Positions 34,515 to 46,074 of a stretch of 64,000 nucleotides of DNA are shown here, one piece after another. Below the pieces are notes generated by a model. It had not been told where the DNA came from and made no database searches. It saw nothing but the letters and a program-made list of their open reading frames with translations. Position numbers and translations under genes: made by a program. This stretch comes from Tanypteryx hageni (lineage: Eukaryota; Arthropoda; Insecta; Odonata; Petaluridae): assembly GCA_028673005.1 (NCBI GenBank), contig CM054115.1, positions 108,578,672-108,642,671 on the forward strand. The letters run 5' to 3'. Position 1 is the stretch's first letter; every line of letters begins with the position of its first letter.

Positions 34515-36040
34515 TACTGTGTCAACGATAAATACTCCGTGAAAATATATTCAAATGAGGGAATATAGGACATTTAAATTGGGGAAGAGGGTTAAAAGGT
34601 GGGAACTGATAATATGTTCCCCTTTATCAGTGTGTCATGGTGTCTATCCACCCTATAAGAAAAGATTATGTTGGTCCGTTGTTTGTTTGCTCCATGTGTC
34701 ACGCTCTTAAAACGCGAATAACTCGATCAAATACGCAGATATAGATTTGGCAGACATAATCTATTTAGATATAAAATTGCTGTGACCGAGGAAAATTCAC
34801 GAAAAACGTTCAGGGTTCGACTTCAGGGGATGATTGGAATTACCCATAACAACAAAAAATCGACTTTTTGACGTGTAGGCTTTTATATTTTGGAAATTAA
34901 AATTAGAAACAAATTGACCTCCGATCTTTGGATCTGAACCATTTTAAAGAAAACATTATAATATTTCTCATTCTGTTCATCTTTTTTCGCCTACAATTTA
35001 AAATCCCTCGTGTAAAAGATTTAATTCACATATTTTGGGGAAATCTTACAATTTTAACGGGATGTTGCCTTGTCAACTAATTATATTGTTAAACCTCGAA
35101 ATACTATTGTTATTTCAATACTTATGGGTGAAAGCTTGCTTTGAATGCTTTTAATAAGAGAGGGAGAGAAATGATTTCCATAGCAACCAATCTAAAGAAC
35201 ATTCGTTGCGTTATTTACGAGAAGGAATACATTTGAATGTAGAACATTATTCATTCGCATATTAAAATTACTTAGAATCATCTTAGGAGTTCGAAACTTG
35301 AAACAACGAACGCCTAAAAGAACAAAAGTTTGTTTTCATGCAATCGATCTTTGAATACGTGTCGAATCGATCAACAAATCAGTTTTTAACGCAATAATTT
35401 GGCCTATTCTTAATGAGTTGCATTGTTGCCGGTTTCCTGTAATTGCGTATCATTGACTTAAATCATATCGTCGCATCTATTCACAAAATTTCAGAAAATG
35501 TCGAAACATTAAAGCTGATGGCGCAGAAACGCAACGGGGAGTGTAACTACGCCTCACTCGGTATAAAAATGTTATCGAACAGAGACGTCACACGGAAAGT
35601 GAAAATGTGGTCCACTTCCCTATTATCATTAGGAAGGAACTACGCCGTATCTAAAATGGTCCGCAGGCACAAGCGTTCATTCAGCAGTAGATCGAGAAAT
35701 ACAAAAATATAAAAAAACACCAATGGCTATTTTTTCGAAGTCCCATTCATACGTATTAAACGCCGTCAGTGGATTTGACAAGAGGGCCGCGCGCGCAGGA
35801 ACAAGCGAAGATGGCACGAGCACTCTTCTTCTCTTTATCACTCTCAAACTCTTCCTCTATCTATTTGGCTCTCTTATTCTAAAATCTGATGCAAACGGAT
35901 TAAGAATTTGGAATCAAACGATTGCCGAAAAACCATCGACTTCAATCACTTGAAATTGGATATCGAATATATATAGTCGGTGAGTGGGACTATTTTTAAC
36001 GCTTCTCTCCTCTTTTGAAATCATTCTCTCTCCGTTCATC
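34515..36040. other. A+T-rich stretch, nothing recognised
   Basis: Two open frames, 35443-35712 and 35723-35953 (plus), have no motif and no splice context that I can support. Confidence 0.4.
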
Positions 36041-36046
36041 GCGATC

Positions 36047-36600
36047 TGATACTGGATATAGCCACAAAGTTCCAATAATTAAGAATATAAAAAGGAGCGT
36101 TACTAAGACGTAACTAAGCGTCAATTGTTAACAATAGTCGTCGGGAGGTGGCGTGGTGGTGGCAGCTAAAATATCTAGTTTTTAAGATATCTATTAAACA
36201 ATGCATTATATGGAAAAATGTTTCATACAAAGATTGTAGAAAAATAAATTTCCTACAACTTTTATTCCAATACATTTTTACATTTATTAAATATTAAAGC
36301 AAATATTTCAAAATAGCGGATGTGACAAGAGTAAACCCCCACTTCCGATTGACCAATTTTTAACAAAAACTAATCAGTTCTTGTGACTTTCATAAAAATG
36401 TCAAACAAAATTTCTCGTGGACCTGATTAATAGTTTTGAGTTAAAGCACCCACAAAAAACTGTCACACACACACAGACCATCGAGAAAATGGCCAAAACG
36501 TGTTCAGGGGACCTCAAAATGTGTATTTCCGTTGATATCTCGAAATCGATTTTTTTCACGAAAACAATAATTTCCCTTATATTACGTATGGAGAAAATAA
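36047..36600. repeat. Repeat R, uninterrupted copy
   Basis: Same family as 6775-7099 plus 18977-19072, in the same orientation. It carries about 130 bp more near 36165-36315. The decamer gttcagggga (36502-36511), duplicated around the MULE in the other copy, is present once here. Overlapping open frames at 36401-36644 are non-coding. Confidence 0.8.
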
Positions 36601-36604
36601 AAAA

Positions 36605-37310
36605 AATCGTCGACCTCTCCTCGTGTCTCGAATCCAATAGCTGACCTATACAAGTACTTCGTCAACAACACACTGACTGTTTTCTCAGCCCAAAATCGAC
36701 CGAATATGTCCGAAGGATAAAGAGTTCAGACGATAAAAGACAAAAGATACTCGTTACTATAATGTTACAGTGTATTTTAACTAGAGACTTAGCATTGAAA
36801 AATAATCGTAAAATCCAAAGGCAATCAAAGTTATTTTTAAAATACCTCGCCGCAGTTAAGCAGTTGTAATATTATCTTAACCCTTCTAAAAAGTAAATTG
36901 AACGTTTTAACGTTTCGCTTTTACTGTAGCGAACAAAACGAAAGTTTTCCGTAGTAACGGACCAGCATAGATAGTTCATAGGCTTTTTTTATCTTGCTTA
37001 AAGGCAAACGGACAGACGGAAAGGTGCCAAAATCGAGAGGGTGCATTAATAGTCGCCATTCGAAACTATCCTGAAAATATGGTAGCTCTAACTTGAACAT
37101 TGTAGAGATAGTTAATTAATTTCATGTTTTATTGCTCTTGATCCCTTAGGCTGCCTCACGAGTCTCCAAATTTCAAACGCCGGAAGAACTTATGGCCATG
37201 AACAGTCCCTGTTAACCGTACACGGATGTGTGACGAACGGACGGATGAACGAAACCACTACATTAGCGGATTTTAAAAAAACAAACTATAAAAAGGATCA
37301 TCATAAAATA
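36605..37310. other. A+T-rich DNA with a repeat-like acggacagacgg segment
   Basis: gcaaacggacagacggaaag (37003) and acgaacggacggatgaacga (37234) resemble the variable tails of dispersed repeats elsewhere in the window. No gene. Confidence 0.35.
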
Positions 37311-37314
37311 TATA

Positions 37315-37480
37315 CGAAAGAATAATATGAGAATAAGGAGAGAAAGAGATGAAACGCGAATAAACAGACGGCGAAAAGTGAAAGGAGTGGAGAGGAGAAG
37401 GGGTAGGTGAAAGAGAGAAGTGAAAGGGAAGAGATGAAACGGGGGAGAAAGAGAAAAGAGGAGGGAAAAGAGAGGAGCGA
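37315..37480. repeat. G/A-rich low-complexity tract
   Basis: Purine-rich plus strand (agagaaagagatgaaacg, ggagaggagaaggggta). The 115- and 71-codon minus frames here are compositional. Confidence 0.8.
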
Positions 37481-37829
37481 CCCGCGAGTGAAAAGCCCTG
37501 CCATGCGTGTGTGCATGTGTGTGGGCGCGGGTGCCTGTGTCTGCGGATGTGTGTATAGGACATGAACGTCTGAAATGACAGACGACGGGTATATGGGAGA
37601 GGAAAAGGGCGATATTTCACGGCAACCGAAAATTCAAAATTTCAGAAGAAATACAGTATAAGGGAGAGAAGAAAGGAAGGTTGAGGGTTGAGGACAAAGA
37701 GAGATCCAGAGAGGGATAAGATGGGTGCAAGAGGAGTTTCTGATAGAATCTTAATTAACTCAAAACTGAAGGGAAGGTGACAGAGGGAACGCATGAGCCC
37801 GGAGAGGAGTCCTAGAACAAGATAGAGGA

Positions 37830-38640
37830 GGATGGGCTTCGGGATGAGAATGGAAGAGAAAGAGCACTAGGATAAGAATGGAGAGGGAAGGACTATTGGA
37901 TGAGAATGGAGGAAAAAGGACACTAAGATAAGAATGGAGTGGGAAGGGTTCCAGAATGAGAATAGAGGGGGAAGGGTTCCAGAATGAGAATAAAGGGGGA
38001 AGGGCTCCTGGATGAGAAAAGAGGGGGAAGGGCTCCTGGATGAGAAAAGAGGGGGAAGGGCTCCTGGATTAGAATGGAGGGGGAAGGGCTTCTGGATGTG
38101 AACAGAGGGGGGAAGGGCTCCTGGTTAAAAATAGAGGGGGAAGGACTCCTGGATTGGAATAGAGCGGTAAGGGCTCCTGGATGAGAATAGAGGGGGAAGG
38201 GCTCCTGGTTAAAAATGGAGGGGGAAGGGCTCCTGGATTAGAATGGAGGGGGAATGGCTACTGGATGAGAAAAGAGGGGGGAGGGCTCCTGGATGTGAAT
38301 AGAGGGGGAAGGTTCCTGGATGAGAATGGAGGGGGAAGGGTTCCTGGATGAGAATAGAGGGGTAAGGGTTCCTGGATGAGAATGGAGGGGGAAGGGTTCC
38401 TGGATGAGAATGGAGGGGGAACGACTCCTGGATAAAAATAGAGGGGGAAGGGCCTATGGATTAGAATGGAGGGGGAAGGGCTACTGATGAGAAAAGAGGG
38501 GGAAGGACTCCTGGATTAGAATGGAGGAGGAAGGGCTCCTGGATGTGAATAGAGAGGGAAGGGCTCCTGGATTATAATGGAGGGGGAAGGGTTCCTGGAT
38601 GAGAATAGAGGGGGAAGGGCTCCTAGATGAGAAAAGAGGG
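37830..38640 (+). repeat. 28-bp minisatellite, about 29 units
   Basis: Unit gatgagaatagaggg followed by ggaagggctcctg (28 bp), with variants (aaaaagagg, ttagaatgg, tgtgaacag). The array resumes at 39285-39350 after a SINE insertion. The 28-bp period is not a multiple of three, so no coding repeat is implied. Confidence 0.93.
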
Positions 38641-38649
38641 GGAAGGGCT

Positions 38650-39284
38650 TGTTTGTTCGTTTGTGTGTTTTTCTGGCTAATCAATTTCTTCGATTATTAT
38701 AGCCATTACTCCTTCCACACCAGACACAAAAGGGAGGAGGGAAACCCGGTGCCGGCACCAAGGGAGCCAACTGCTTAACGTCCCTTCCGAAGGAGTTAGC
38801 GATGACTTGCGCGGACTCCCCAAAGCACACAAATAAAGGGGGGGTGCCGGTGGTGTAGTGGTTAGGACGCTGGCTGCTACTCGCCCGATGCTTGAAAAAG
38901 TCATCGGGTACGAATCCTGCGCGAGTAGGATTTTTCTCAAGGTCGCCCGGCACCCTGTCTGTGTGGTTTGAGGAGACCGCGCAAATTCAGCTGTTCCGTC
39001 CTTCGGAAGGGACGTTAAGCCGTTGGTCCCCCTGGTGTTCTTCGTAAGAGCAGGCAAATGCGGGCACCGGGTTTCCCTCCTCCCTCCCCGGTTATTCATT
39101 GCACTGCCTCTGAGATACCCATTTGTGCTGTAAGCGAGGAGAATTGACTGGGCACTCAAACAAACAAACAAATAAAGGATGGGAAGGTCCCAGGTTAAAA
39201 TATCCCACCTAGGCCGAATTCGATCCTGGAACCGCTGCCTGGAAGGATAACGCTCTAGCCACTCCGCTACTGCGACCCCCAGGC
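38650..39284 (-). mobile_element. SINE on the minus strand, interrupted by a second SINE
   Basis: Read on the minus strand from 39284: tRNA-like head (GTAGCGGAGTGGCTAGAGCG, CAGCGGTTCCAGGATCGAAT), body to 39179, then after the inner SINE the core (GGAAGGGACGTTAAGCAGTT, GCCGGCACCGGGTTTCCC) and tail acacacaaacgaacaaacaag to 38650. Flanks ggaagggct at 38641-38649 and 39285-39293 look like a target duplication, although this is also part of the minisatellite unit. Confidence 0.85.
38840..39167 (+). mobile_element. SINE inserted inside another SINE
   Basis: Head gtgccggtggtgtagtggtt, with a different, longer tRNA-like part (ATCGGGTACGAATCCTG as B box), joined to the same core (GGAAGGGACGTTAAGCCGTT, GGTGTTCTTCG, GGGCACCGGGTTTCCCTCC) and a (caaa)n tail. 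acaaataaagg at 38829-38839 and 39168-39178 is the target duplication. The 90-codon and 164-codon minus frames across it are not genes. Confidence 0.87.
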
Positions 39285-39354
39285 GGAAGGGCTCTTGGAT
39301 GAGAAATGAGAGTAAAGGGGTCTTGGATGAGAATGAAAGCGGAAGGGACTATAT

Positions 39355-39855
39355 TCTTTATCACGTGTAGATCAAATTCGATTTTATTTCCCATAAATTA
39401 TCCCAAATGCATTTAAATATTTATTGATATGTCACTCTTGTTGTCAACTATTTATCGTCGCCAAATCCAATATAAGCCTGGCAAATCTCCGATAATCGCA
39501 ACGCTGATACGAAGAGAAATTCGATTAACGAAATGGAAATCAGTTTTTAATGTAAAATAATTTCAATATCATAAAAAAATCTAAAATGCCGGACTCCGAG
39601 TCATCAAAGCATGAAGCAAGGGGAAAATATTTTAAAGGAAGCCGAGAGACATGAGCGGAGGCGTAGACAGTTTTGCGATACCATCTGACCGTCTTTAATG
39701 CTCGCAGAATAAACGCCCGCGGTAGGAGTAAATGAAAGGACCTCCGAGGAAGCAACTCCATTAATACGAAATGATGCTTCCACAGGAGACAAGAGGGCGC
39801 CTCTAAAGAAAGATCCAAACCTAGGTTAGCGAACTCTCTTCGATGCACGCCCTCC
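39355..39855. other. Unrecognised stretch
   Basis: The minus-strand frame 39540-40034 spans this and the next pyrimidine tract; its sequence is partly low-complexity and has no motif. Confidence 0.4.
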
Positions 39856-39859
39856 GCCA

Positions 39860-40085
39860 TCTCATTCACCTTCTCCGCTCTTACCTCCGCCTCCTTCCCA
39901 TCCCTACCCTGCCTCCTTAGCACACCTCCTCCACCCCTCCTCCACCCACTTGCTACCCTTTCCTCCACCCCCTCACCACCCTTTCTCAACCCACTTCCCA
40001 CCTTTTCCTCCACCCCTTCCCACCCCTCCTCCACCCCTTCTCACTCTTCCTTCATCCCCTTCTCCACCTTCCCGCCTCCATAGCG
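39860..40085 (+). repeat. Pyrimidine-rich tract (cctccacccc units)
   Basis: C-rich with ccctcctccacccctt-like repeats. Frames in both directions are compositional. Confidence 0.85.
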
Positions 40086-40089
40086 GATC

Positions 40090-40980
40090 TCTCCATCACC
40101 TCCTCATCCGAGGATTTTCGGGACAAAATTACGACATCACTTACCCTATGCGCCTTTTATCAAACGGCCCTCGAATCTATTTATCCAATTATCAGGTTCT
40201 TATTAAAGAATAGTAAAGACAGAAGATTATATCAGCAATAGGAGATGAATTGGCCAGTTCCTTCTACTTCTGAGTTGTACAGCTATTTTGAGTGAATTTT
40301 GAGTGACCGCACTCACCTCAAGTTACCTACAGCTCGTACGAACATGAAATTTTTTAAGCGTCAACATGCCTAAGAATAAATTGTCCTCCTTTATTTTAAG
40401 CCGTGTCTGCGTTAAGTTTTTTAAATATAAATCTGCATGCCTCTGAAAATGTGAAATTAACTAGGAAGATAGCTCAAGGTATTGCGATATCGTAGTCAAT
40501 TTCATTTTCCATACGCTAAAATATAAGAAGACTTTCTCGCATTCAACTGAAATAAATAAATGTCGATTAATCTCAAATTACAGAAAATAAATATTTATGA
40601 AAGTTAACTGACGTTTATACGTCTATTTCTATTGTCATTTTAGAATTTCAACAAAATTATGAACACATTTTTTGTAAAAATAAAACGACTATGACATGAT
40701 ACCAAAAATTCAAATTTATCGAACTTAACCTGTGTGTATATTTGTTTACTGGTAGCATTACTACGACTATATTTTTTTCAGATTATCACCATGGGTTATT
40801 ATAGTAAAACCCCTGAAGAATATACTACATAATTCGAAGAACTAAAAGAATGACGCGTAACGATGCGAAATGTGGAATTATAATAATTTTAAGTATAGAC
40901 ACTGTAGCATCTGAGAACTTCTCACGCGGACAGAATTTTTGAGCAATTAAAATCCTTCACGCATTTCACCGCAATACCTA
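40090..40980. other. A+T-rich stretch, nothing recognised
   Basis: No repeat, RNA or coding signal seen. Confidence 0.4.
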
Positions 40981-40983
40981 AAC

Positions 40984-41394
40984 CAGTAGCGCAGCTCCCC
41001 CTGAGCACATTCTCCAAAAGTGGCGCCTTTTCAACAATTTTTAAGGGAATATTTTGGCATGACGGTTGTTAAGACTATGATGAAAAGACGTTAGAGGAAG
41101 CAGTGTGAAAGCAAGATTCAGTCTTTTCAATACGCGATCAGCATAACTGAGCAATTTTCTTTATCCTTGCGCTATGTAACAGTAAACGGTGATGCAGCGG
41201 AGCGATTTATACAATTCAGCGAATTACCTGGAGCACGTACTAAACATATGAACTTACTGTAAAACTGTTTTTTTTTCTAATTTTAAATACAAAATAAATA
41301 TGTATAATCAATTTAAAATCGCGTTTTTGTGCTCGCTCCCACTGACGTTAGAACCTGGCTACGCCACTGACGTTAGAACCTGGCTACGCCACTG
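40984..41394. mobile_element. MITE with CAGTGGCGTAGC-type ends
   Basis: Left end CAGTAGCGCAGCTCCCC and right end (reverse complement) CAGTGGCGTAGCCAGG are inverted repeats. The right end is duplicated as a perfect 25-bp tandem (41341-41365, 41366-41390). Octamers acctaaac and actcaaac match 6 of 8, weak support for a hAT-type target site. The interior is non-coding. Confidence 0.55.
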
Positions 41395-42025
41395 ACTCAA
41401 ACAATGCAAGATCTAAGATCGCTCAAATTGCACACAGAAAGCAGCTACCCTCGCGAATGACTTTCCACATTTCTTATTTGATGCGAATAGTTTTGAAGAA
41501 AAGGAAAGGAAAGATTCTTGTTCGCACTGATAAGAGAATGCGTTCGCGTTTTGATCCTGTCTCGGACGGCAAAAACTTATCCGTTAGTACTTATTGTTAG
41601 TTGAAGTATCCTAATACAGTAGAAAATACAAAATTAACTGAACGCGAACCATAACTTTTTGCTTAAATGTAGATGAAAAGTAGGAGTTTACATCATACCT
41701 ATAATGGGAAAACTCGAACTATGGAAACGTTGTTTCTAAAATTAGTAGTTTCAATTAAGACCACTCTCTCAGGCATTTTGTTTCTTCTGTTTAGTAATTC
41801 CTATGTAAAATTGGTATCTAATATATTATAACCGCTGTGTCCCTGCTTGTTTGCCTGCCTGCGTCTGAAGCCTCGAGTGACTTCACCTTCTGGCATGAAC
41901 GCAAATAAACCGAGAACGGTCGGTTCGATTTCGACGAATCTTCCGCCTGAATACTCGCCGCGAACTCTTGCAGGTTTTTAGAGGGTGGTCATCCCCCGGA
42001 AAGGCATGGGTTCTATACCAAGATA
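41395..42025. other. Unrecognised stretch
   Basis: The cctgcttgtttgcctgcctgc and acggtcggttcgatttcgac phrases at 41845-41935 are repeat-like; no match found elsewhere in the window. Confidence 0.35.
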
Positions 42026-42027
42026 GT

Positions 42028-42295
42028 TTTCGTTTTTAGGCGTTCTTTATCAGCGAAGCGGTAATAGCGGAACGCCTTATGGGCACGTCTGAACCGTCCG
42101 TCCGTCGTAACTTTCATCTGCTGAACCGCTGGACAGGTTTTAATTAAGCATGAGTGATCATATCTAAAATTTATAGCCCAATTGTGATTTTCAACTGAAT
42201 CCGTCAATTATAACTTCCACTTTACATAATTACTTTAATAAACTTATACTCGCATCTCGTTAAATGGCATCCGTCAAGCAACAATGAAATACCTA
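42028..42295 (-). repeat. Dispersed repeat, inverted partner of 56785-57045
   Basis: Shared phrases in opposite orientation: cgaagcggtaatagcggaac against gttccgttactaccgcttct; ccgtccgtccgtc; ctgctgaaccgctggac; tccgtcaattataacttcca; atggcatccgtcaagca. Class unknown. Confidence 0.7.
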
Positions 42296-42449
42296 ACTTT
42301 TTTCTCCCTAACTCTTATGTGATCCGTAAGGTATAGATTAAAAGATTTATTCGGTTAGAGAACGACATTTACTACAAAAAATCCACGAGACCGCATACTT
42401 ACGAGTTATAGTTTTGGAGATAGAAATTGTAGAAAATCTCCCGCAAAAC

Positions 42450-42560
42450 ATCTCCGCTACGATAGTTCAGCGGAAGAATATCCGCCCGACAAGTGGAAGC
42501 TTCGGGTTCTACTCCCGGTCATAGCGTAATTTTTTCGTTTCAACATTGTTCCCAAAATTA
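42450..42560 (+). repeat. Second copy of the tRNA-like repeat
   Basis: gctacgatagttcagcggaa, gaatatccgcccgacaagtg and ggttctactcccggtcatag, then aattttttcgtttcaacatt, match 5602-5702. Both promoter boxes carry extra changes. It is a dispersed tRNA-derived repeat, not a working tRNA gene. Confidence 0.65.
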
Positions 42561-42564
42561 CAGA

Positions 42565-43610
42565 TTATGCCGATCTGCATAGGACCATTAGACCACATTA
42601 TTCCATCCATTTTTAGATCTTCCTAGATTACTCTTGAAAAATTACGAACGTCGATTTAAGCCGTCGATTTTTCACAAATATAACATCGAAAACTATCAAA
42701 TCTAGGTAAAAGCAACTAAAATTAGAATTATTATGAGAAGAATCATCAAAAATGTCCTTTTGCCGTATCAATGCTAGAATCACAGGTGAATTTAGGAGTA
42801 TAACAAAAGTCTTCGTATGTGCCTTAGAGTTACAATTTATCAAATAACAATCCATTTAGCATTTTTCAAAAACGTGAATAACTCATATTTTCGGAAATGA
42901 CATGAGCATCCGCTATTCCCAAGACAACGTTGTTGTCAGAGAACCTTTACTCCAAGGGTTAATTTCTGCCAAGATGCGCGACGGATATTTTGAATCTAAA
43001 GTGATTTTTAAAAATTTCGAAACGTAATGACAAAACAAGAGCTAACATAATTCAAGCACACCTACAAATGAACGACTATCATAAAAACAAATTCCCCAAG
43101 GACACATTATTCATACAAAGACGCCGTCGAAACGGATGAAACAATCACGAGGGGGTTTTGTCACGCAAGACAGAATTACTATTTTTAAAACCGAGACAAA
43201 TGCATTCGTCCATTTCCGAAGACGAATTCACAAAATTTGCAATAAAGATGAGTGTGACAGGAGTCTAAAATAACTTTTTGGAGGTCTTTCGAAAGCGAAA
43301 CCGTTCGAATGGATTAGAAAAATATCCAAATCGGGAAATCCTCACCAGAGAAGTAATATTTTCTAAGTTATACCCTCAACAGTGGAAAATATCACGTTAA
43401 CGGAGACGAGGGAAAGAGAGAACGAACCGTCAAAGTATCGTGGAACGGGCAAATTTATCTATTTCGAGGGTTAGGCTGGTTTCAAATACTGCGGATCCAC
43501 AAAGGGATAAACTAACATTTTGGAATATTAAGAAACTTAAAGTCTCGTGGTTCTTAATAGCGAGATATCGATCTTAGAGCTCCTTAATAAGATCAACTCG
43601 CGGGAGTGCC
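42565..43610. other. A+T-rich stretch, nothing recognised
   Basis: No coding, RNA or repeat signal supported. Confidence 0.4.
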
Positions 43611-43614
43611 TGAG

Positions 43615-45545
43615 AAGATAGGAGGGGGTAGATGGAGGAGAGAGTGGAGGGAGGGATAGGGTGGAGGGAGAAGGGGTGGAAGGATGAATGGGATAGAGGG
43701 AGGAAGGGGATGGAGGGAGGAGGGAGTGGAGTGACGGAGGGAGTGGAGGGACGGAGTGGATGGAGGGACAGAGTGGATGGAGATACGGAATGGATGGAGT
43801 GACGGTGTGAGTGGAGTGACGGAGGTGGGTGGAGGGACGGAGGTGGGTGGAGGGACGAAGTGGGTGGAGGGACAGAGTGGATGGAGGGACGGAGTGGGTG
43901 AAGGGAGAAGGGAGTGGAGGGACGGAGTGGAGGGAGGCAAGAAAGGGATGGAGGATGGGGTGGAGGGATAAATGGAGTAGAGGGAGGAAGGGAGTCGAGG
44001 GAGGAAGGGGGTGGCGGTAGGGGGTGGAAGGAGGAGGTGGAGGAAGTATTGGGGTGGAGGGAGGAAGGGGTGGAGGAAGGAAGGAGATGGAGGGAAGAAG
44101 GGGATGGAGGGAGAAAGGGGATGGAGGAAGGAAGGGGATGGAGGGAGAAAAGGATGGAGAGAGGAAGGGGATGGAGGGAGGAAGGGGATGGAGGGAGGAA
44201 GGGGATGGAGGGAGGAAGGGGATGGAGGGAGGAAGGGGAAAGAGGGAGGTAGGGAAAGGAGGGAGGAAGGGGAAGGAGGGAGGAAGGGGAAGGAGGGAGG
44301 AAGGGGAAGGAGGGAGGAAGGGGAAGTAGGGAGGAATGGGGTGGAGAGAGGGATTGGATGGAGGATGGGGTGGAGGGATGAATGGGGTGGAGGGATGAAT
44401 GGAGTGGAGGGAGGAATGGGGCGGAGAGAGGAAGGAGATGGAGGGAGAAAGGGGGTGGAGAGAGGGAGTGGATGAAGATTGGGTGGATGAATGAATGGGG
44501 TGAAGGGAGGAAGGGGGTGGAGAGAAGGAGTGGATGGAGGATGGGGTTGAGGGATGAATGGAGTGGAGGGTGGAATGGGGTGGAGGGAAAATGGAGTGGA
44601 GGGTGGAATGGGGTGGAGGGAGAAATGGAGTGGAGAGAGGAAGGGTGTGGAGGGAGGAAAGGTGTGGAAGGAGGAAGGGGTGGAGAGAGGAAGGGTGGAG
44701 GGAGAAAGGGGATAGAGGGAGGAAGGGGATGGAGGGAGGAAGGAGATGGAGGGAAGAAGGGGATGGAGGGTGGAAGGAGATGGAGGGAGGAAGGAGATGG
44801 AGGGGGGAGTGGATGGAGGAGGGAGAGGATGGAGGGGGGAGAGGATGGAGGGGGGTAGAGGATGGAGGGGGTAGAGGATGGAGGGGGAGGGGATGGAGGT
44901 AGGAAGGGGATGGAGGAAGGGGATGGAGGGAGGAAGGAGGGGATGAAGGAGGGAGGGGACGGAGGGGAGAGGGGATAGAGGGAGGAAGGGTATGGAGGGT
45001 GGAAGGGGATGGATGGAGAAAGGGGATAGAGGGAGGAAGGAAATGGAGGGAGGATGGGGCGGAGGTATGTAGGGGGTGGAGGTAGGAAAGGGATGGAGGG
45101 AGGAAGAGATTGGAGGGAGGAAGGGGGTTGAGGGAGAAAGGCGATGGAGGAAGGAAGGGGGTGGAGAGAGGGAGTGGATGGAGGATAGGGGTGGAGGGAG
45201 GAATGGGGTGGAGGGAGGAATGGGGTGGAGAGAGGAATGGGGTGAAGGGAGGAAAGGGATGGATGGAGGAGGTGGAGGGGGGGTGGAATGGAGGGAGGAT
45301 GGGGTGGAGTGGAGGGGAATGAAGTTGAGGGAGGATGGAGTGGAGGGTGGATGAAGTGGAGGGATGATGGAATGGAGGGAGAATGCAGTGGAGGGAAGGA
45401 ACCGGTGGAGAGAGTAGTTGCAAGGATAGGGGATAGGGTGGAGGGAGGATAGGGTGGAAGGAGAGAGCTGGTGGAGGGAAGATGTGGTAATTGGAGATAG
45501 ATGGGGAGGTGGAGCGGAGAGAAGGGGATGGAAGGAGGAGGGGAT
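43615..45545 (+). repeat. 1.9-kb purine-rich satellite, 17-bp unit
   Basis: Unit about atggagggaggaagggg (17 bp), with a gagtggatggagggacg variant near 43740-43900. The plus strand is almost pure G and A with scattered T. On the minus strand all three frames stay open (663-687 codons) because stop codons are scarce in C/T-rich DNA; the encoded Pro/Ser/Leu/His strings have no domain. Such homopurine tracts can form triplex DNA. It lies about 1.3 kb beyond the donor side of the Dlg exon, inside its presumed intron. Confidence 0.95.
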
Positions 45546-45549
45546 AGGT

Positions 45550-45940
45550 TCGAAGTCTCCAACATGGAGAGATGCCCTCAAACTGTCGCGAATGTGTCAT
45601 TCACACCATCGCGTTCACGAAAGATTTTAATAGTGAATACCTAAAGAGACATAATAACCAAAATTGATTGAAATAAGAGACTGGATAAAATATGAATAAA
45701 TTGATCGCACTGATTCGCCTTGGGTAATAGGCGCTTACGTTGGAAACGAAACATTCCTAAAATTGAATCACTTATTCAGTTCATTTTGTGAATGCTTAGA
45801 GATCTCTTCATCCGAGTTTAAAATTCGACTTATGCGAAGAGTATTATTTTCTTCGTAGTCTACAAATTATCTTCTCAAAAAAGACTAAACTTTGTCAGCA
45901 TTATGAAAGTGTAAAATTATTTTTCAGAAGCAAATGTGAT
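45550..45940. other. Unrecognised stretch
   Basis: A+T-rich, no signal. Confidence 0.4.
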
Positions 45941-45944
45941 CCAA

Positions 45945-46072
45945 CCAAAACCCCGAAGTTAGCATAAGACGATATTTTTGCCCACTGAATCGGCAGCATT
46001 GAATTCGAACCTGGGACCGCTGCGTGGAAGGCCAACGCTCTAACCACTCCGCAACCGCCACCACCACAATTT
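45945..46072 (-). mobile_element. SINE head only (tRNA-Gly-like)
   Basis: Minus-strand GGTTGCGGAGTGGTTAGAGC, TTGGCCTTCCACGCAGCGG and TCCCAGGTTCGAATTC: A and B boxes like those at 8629 and 47636. The core body is missing; a 5' fragment. Confidence 0.7.
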
Positions 46073-46074
46073 AT

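Noticed and set aside
38287..38330. Dlg exon following L27 (ctcctggatgt-like phrases on the plus strand)
   Set aside because: The phrase is part of the 28-bp minisatellite; no acceptor and no continuing Dlg residues.
37830..38640. CRISPR-like array
   Set aside because: Units are contiguous with no spacers and the window is eukaryotic; it is a minisatellite.
38677..39171. 164-codon minus frame
   Set aside because: Lies across two nested SINEs.
43756..45354. Plus-strand Gly/Glu/Arg/Trp-rich frames
   Set aside because: Translation of the same purine satellite; period 17 is not codon-based.
43537..45600. Three overlapping minus-strand open frames of 662-687 codons
   Set aside because: All three frames of a C/T-rich strand are open because stop codons need purines. 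The Pro/Ser/Leu/His strings follow the 17-bp repeat and have no domain.
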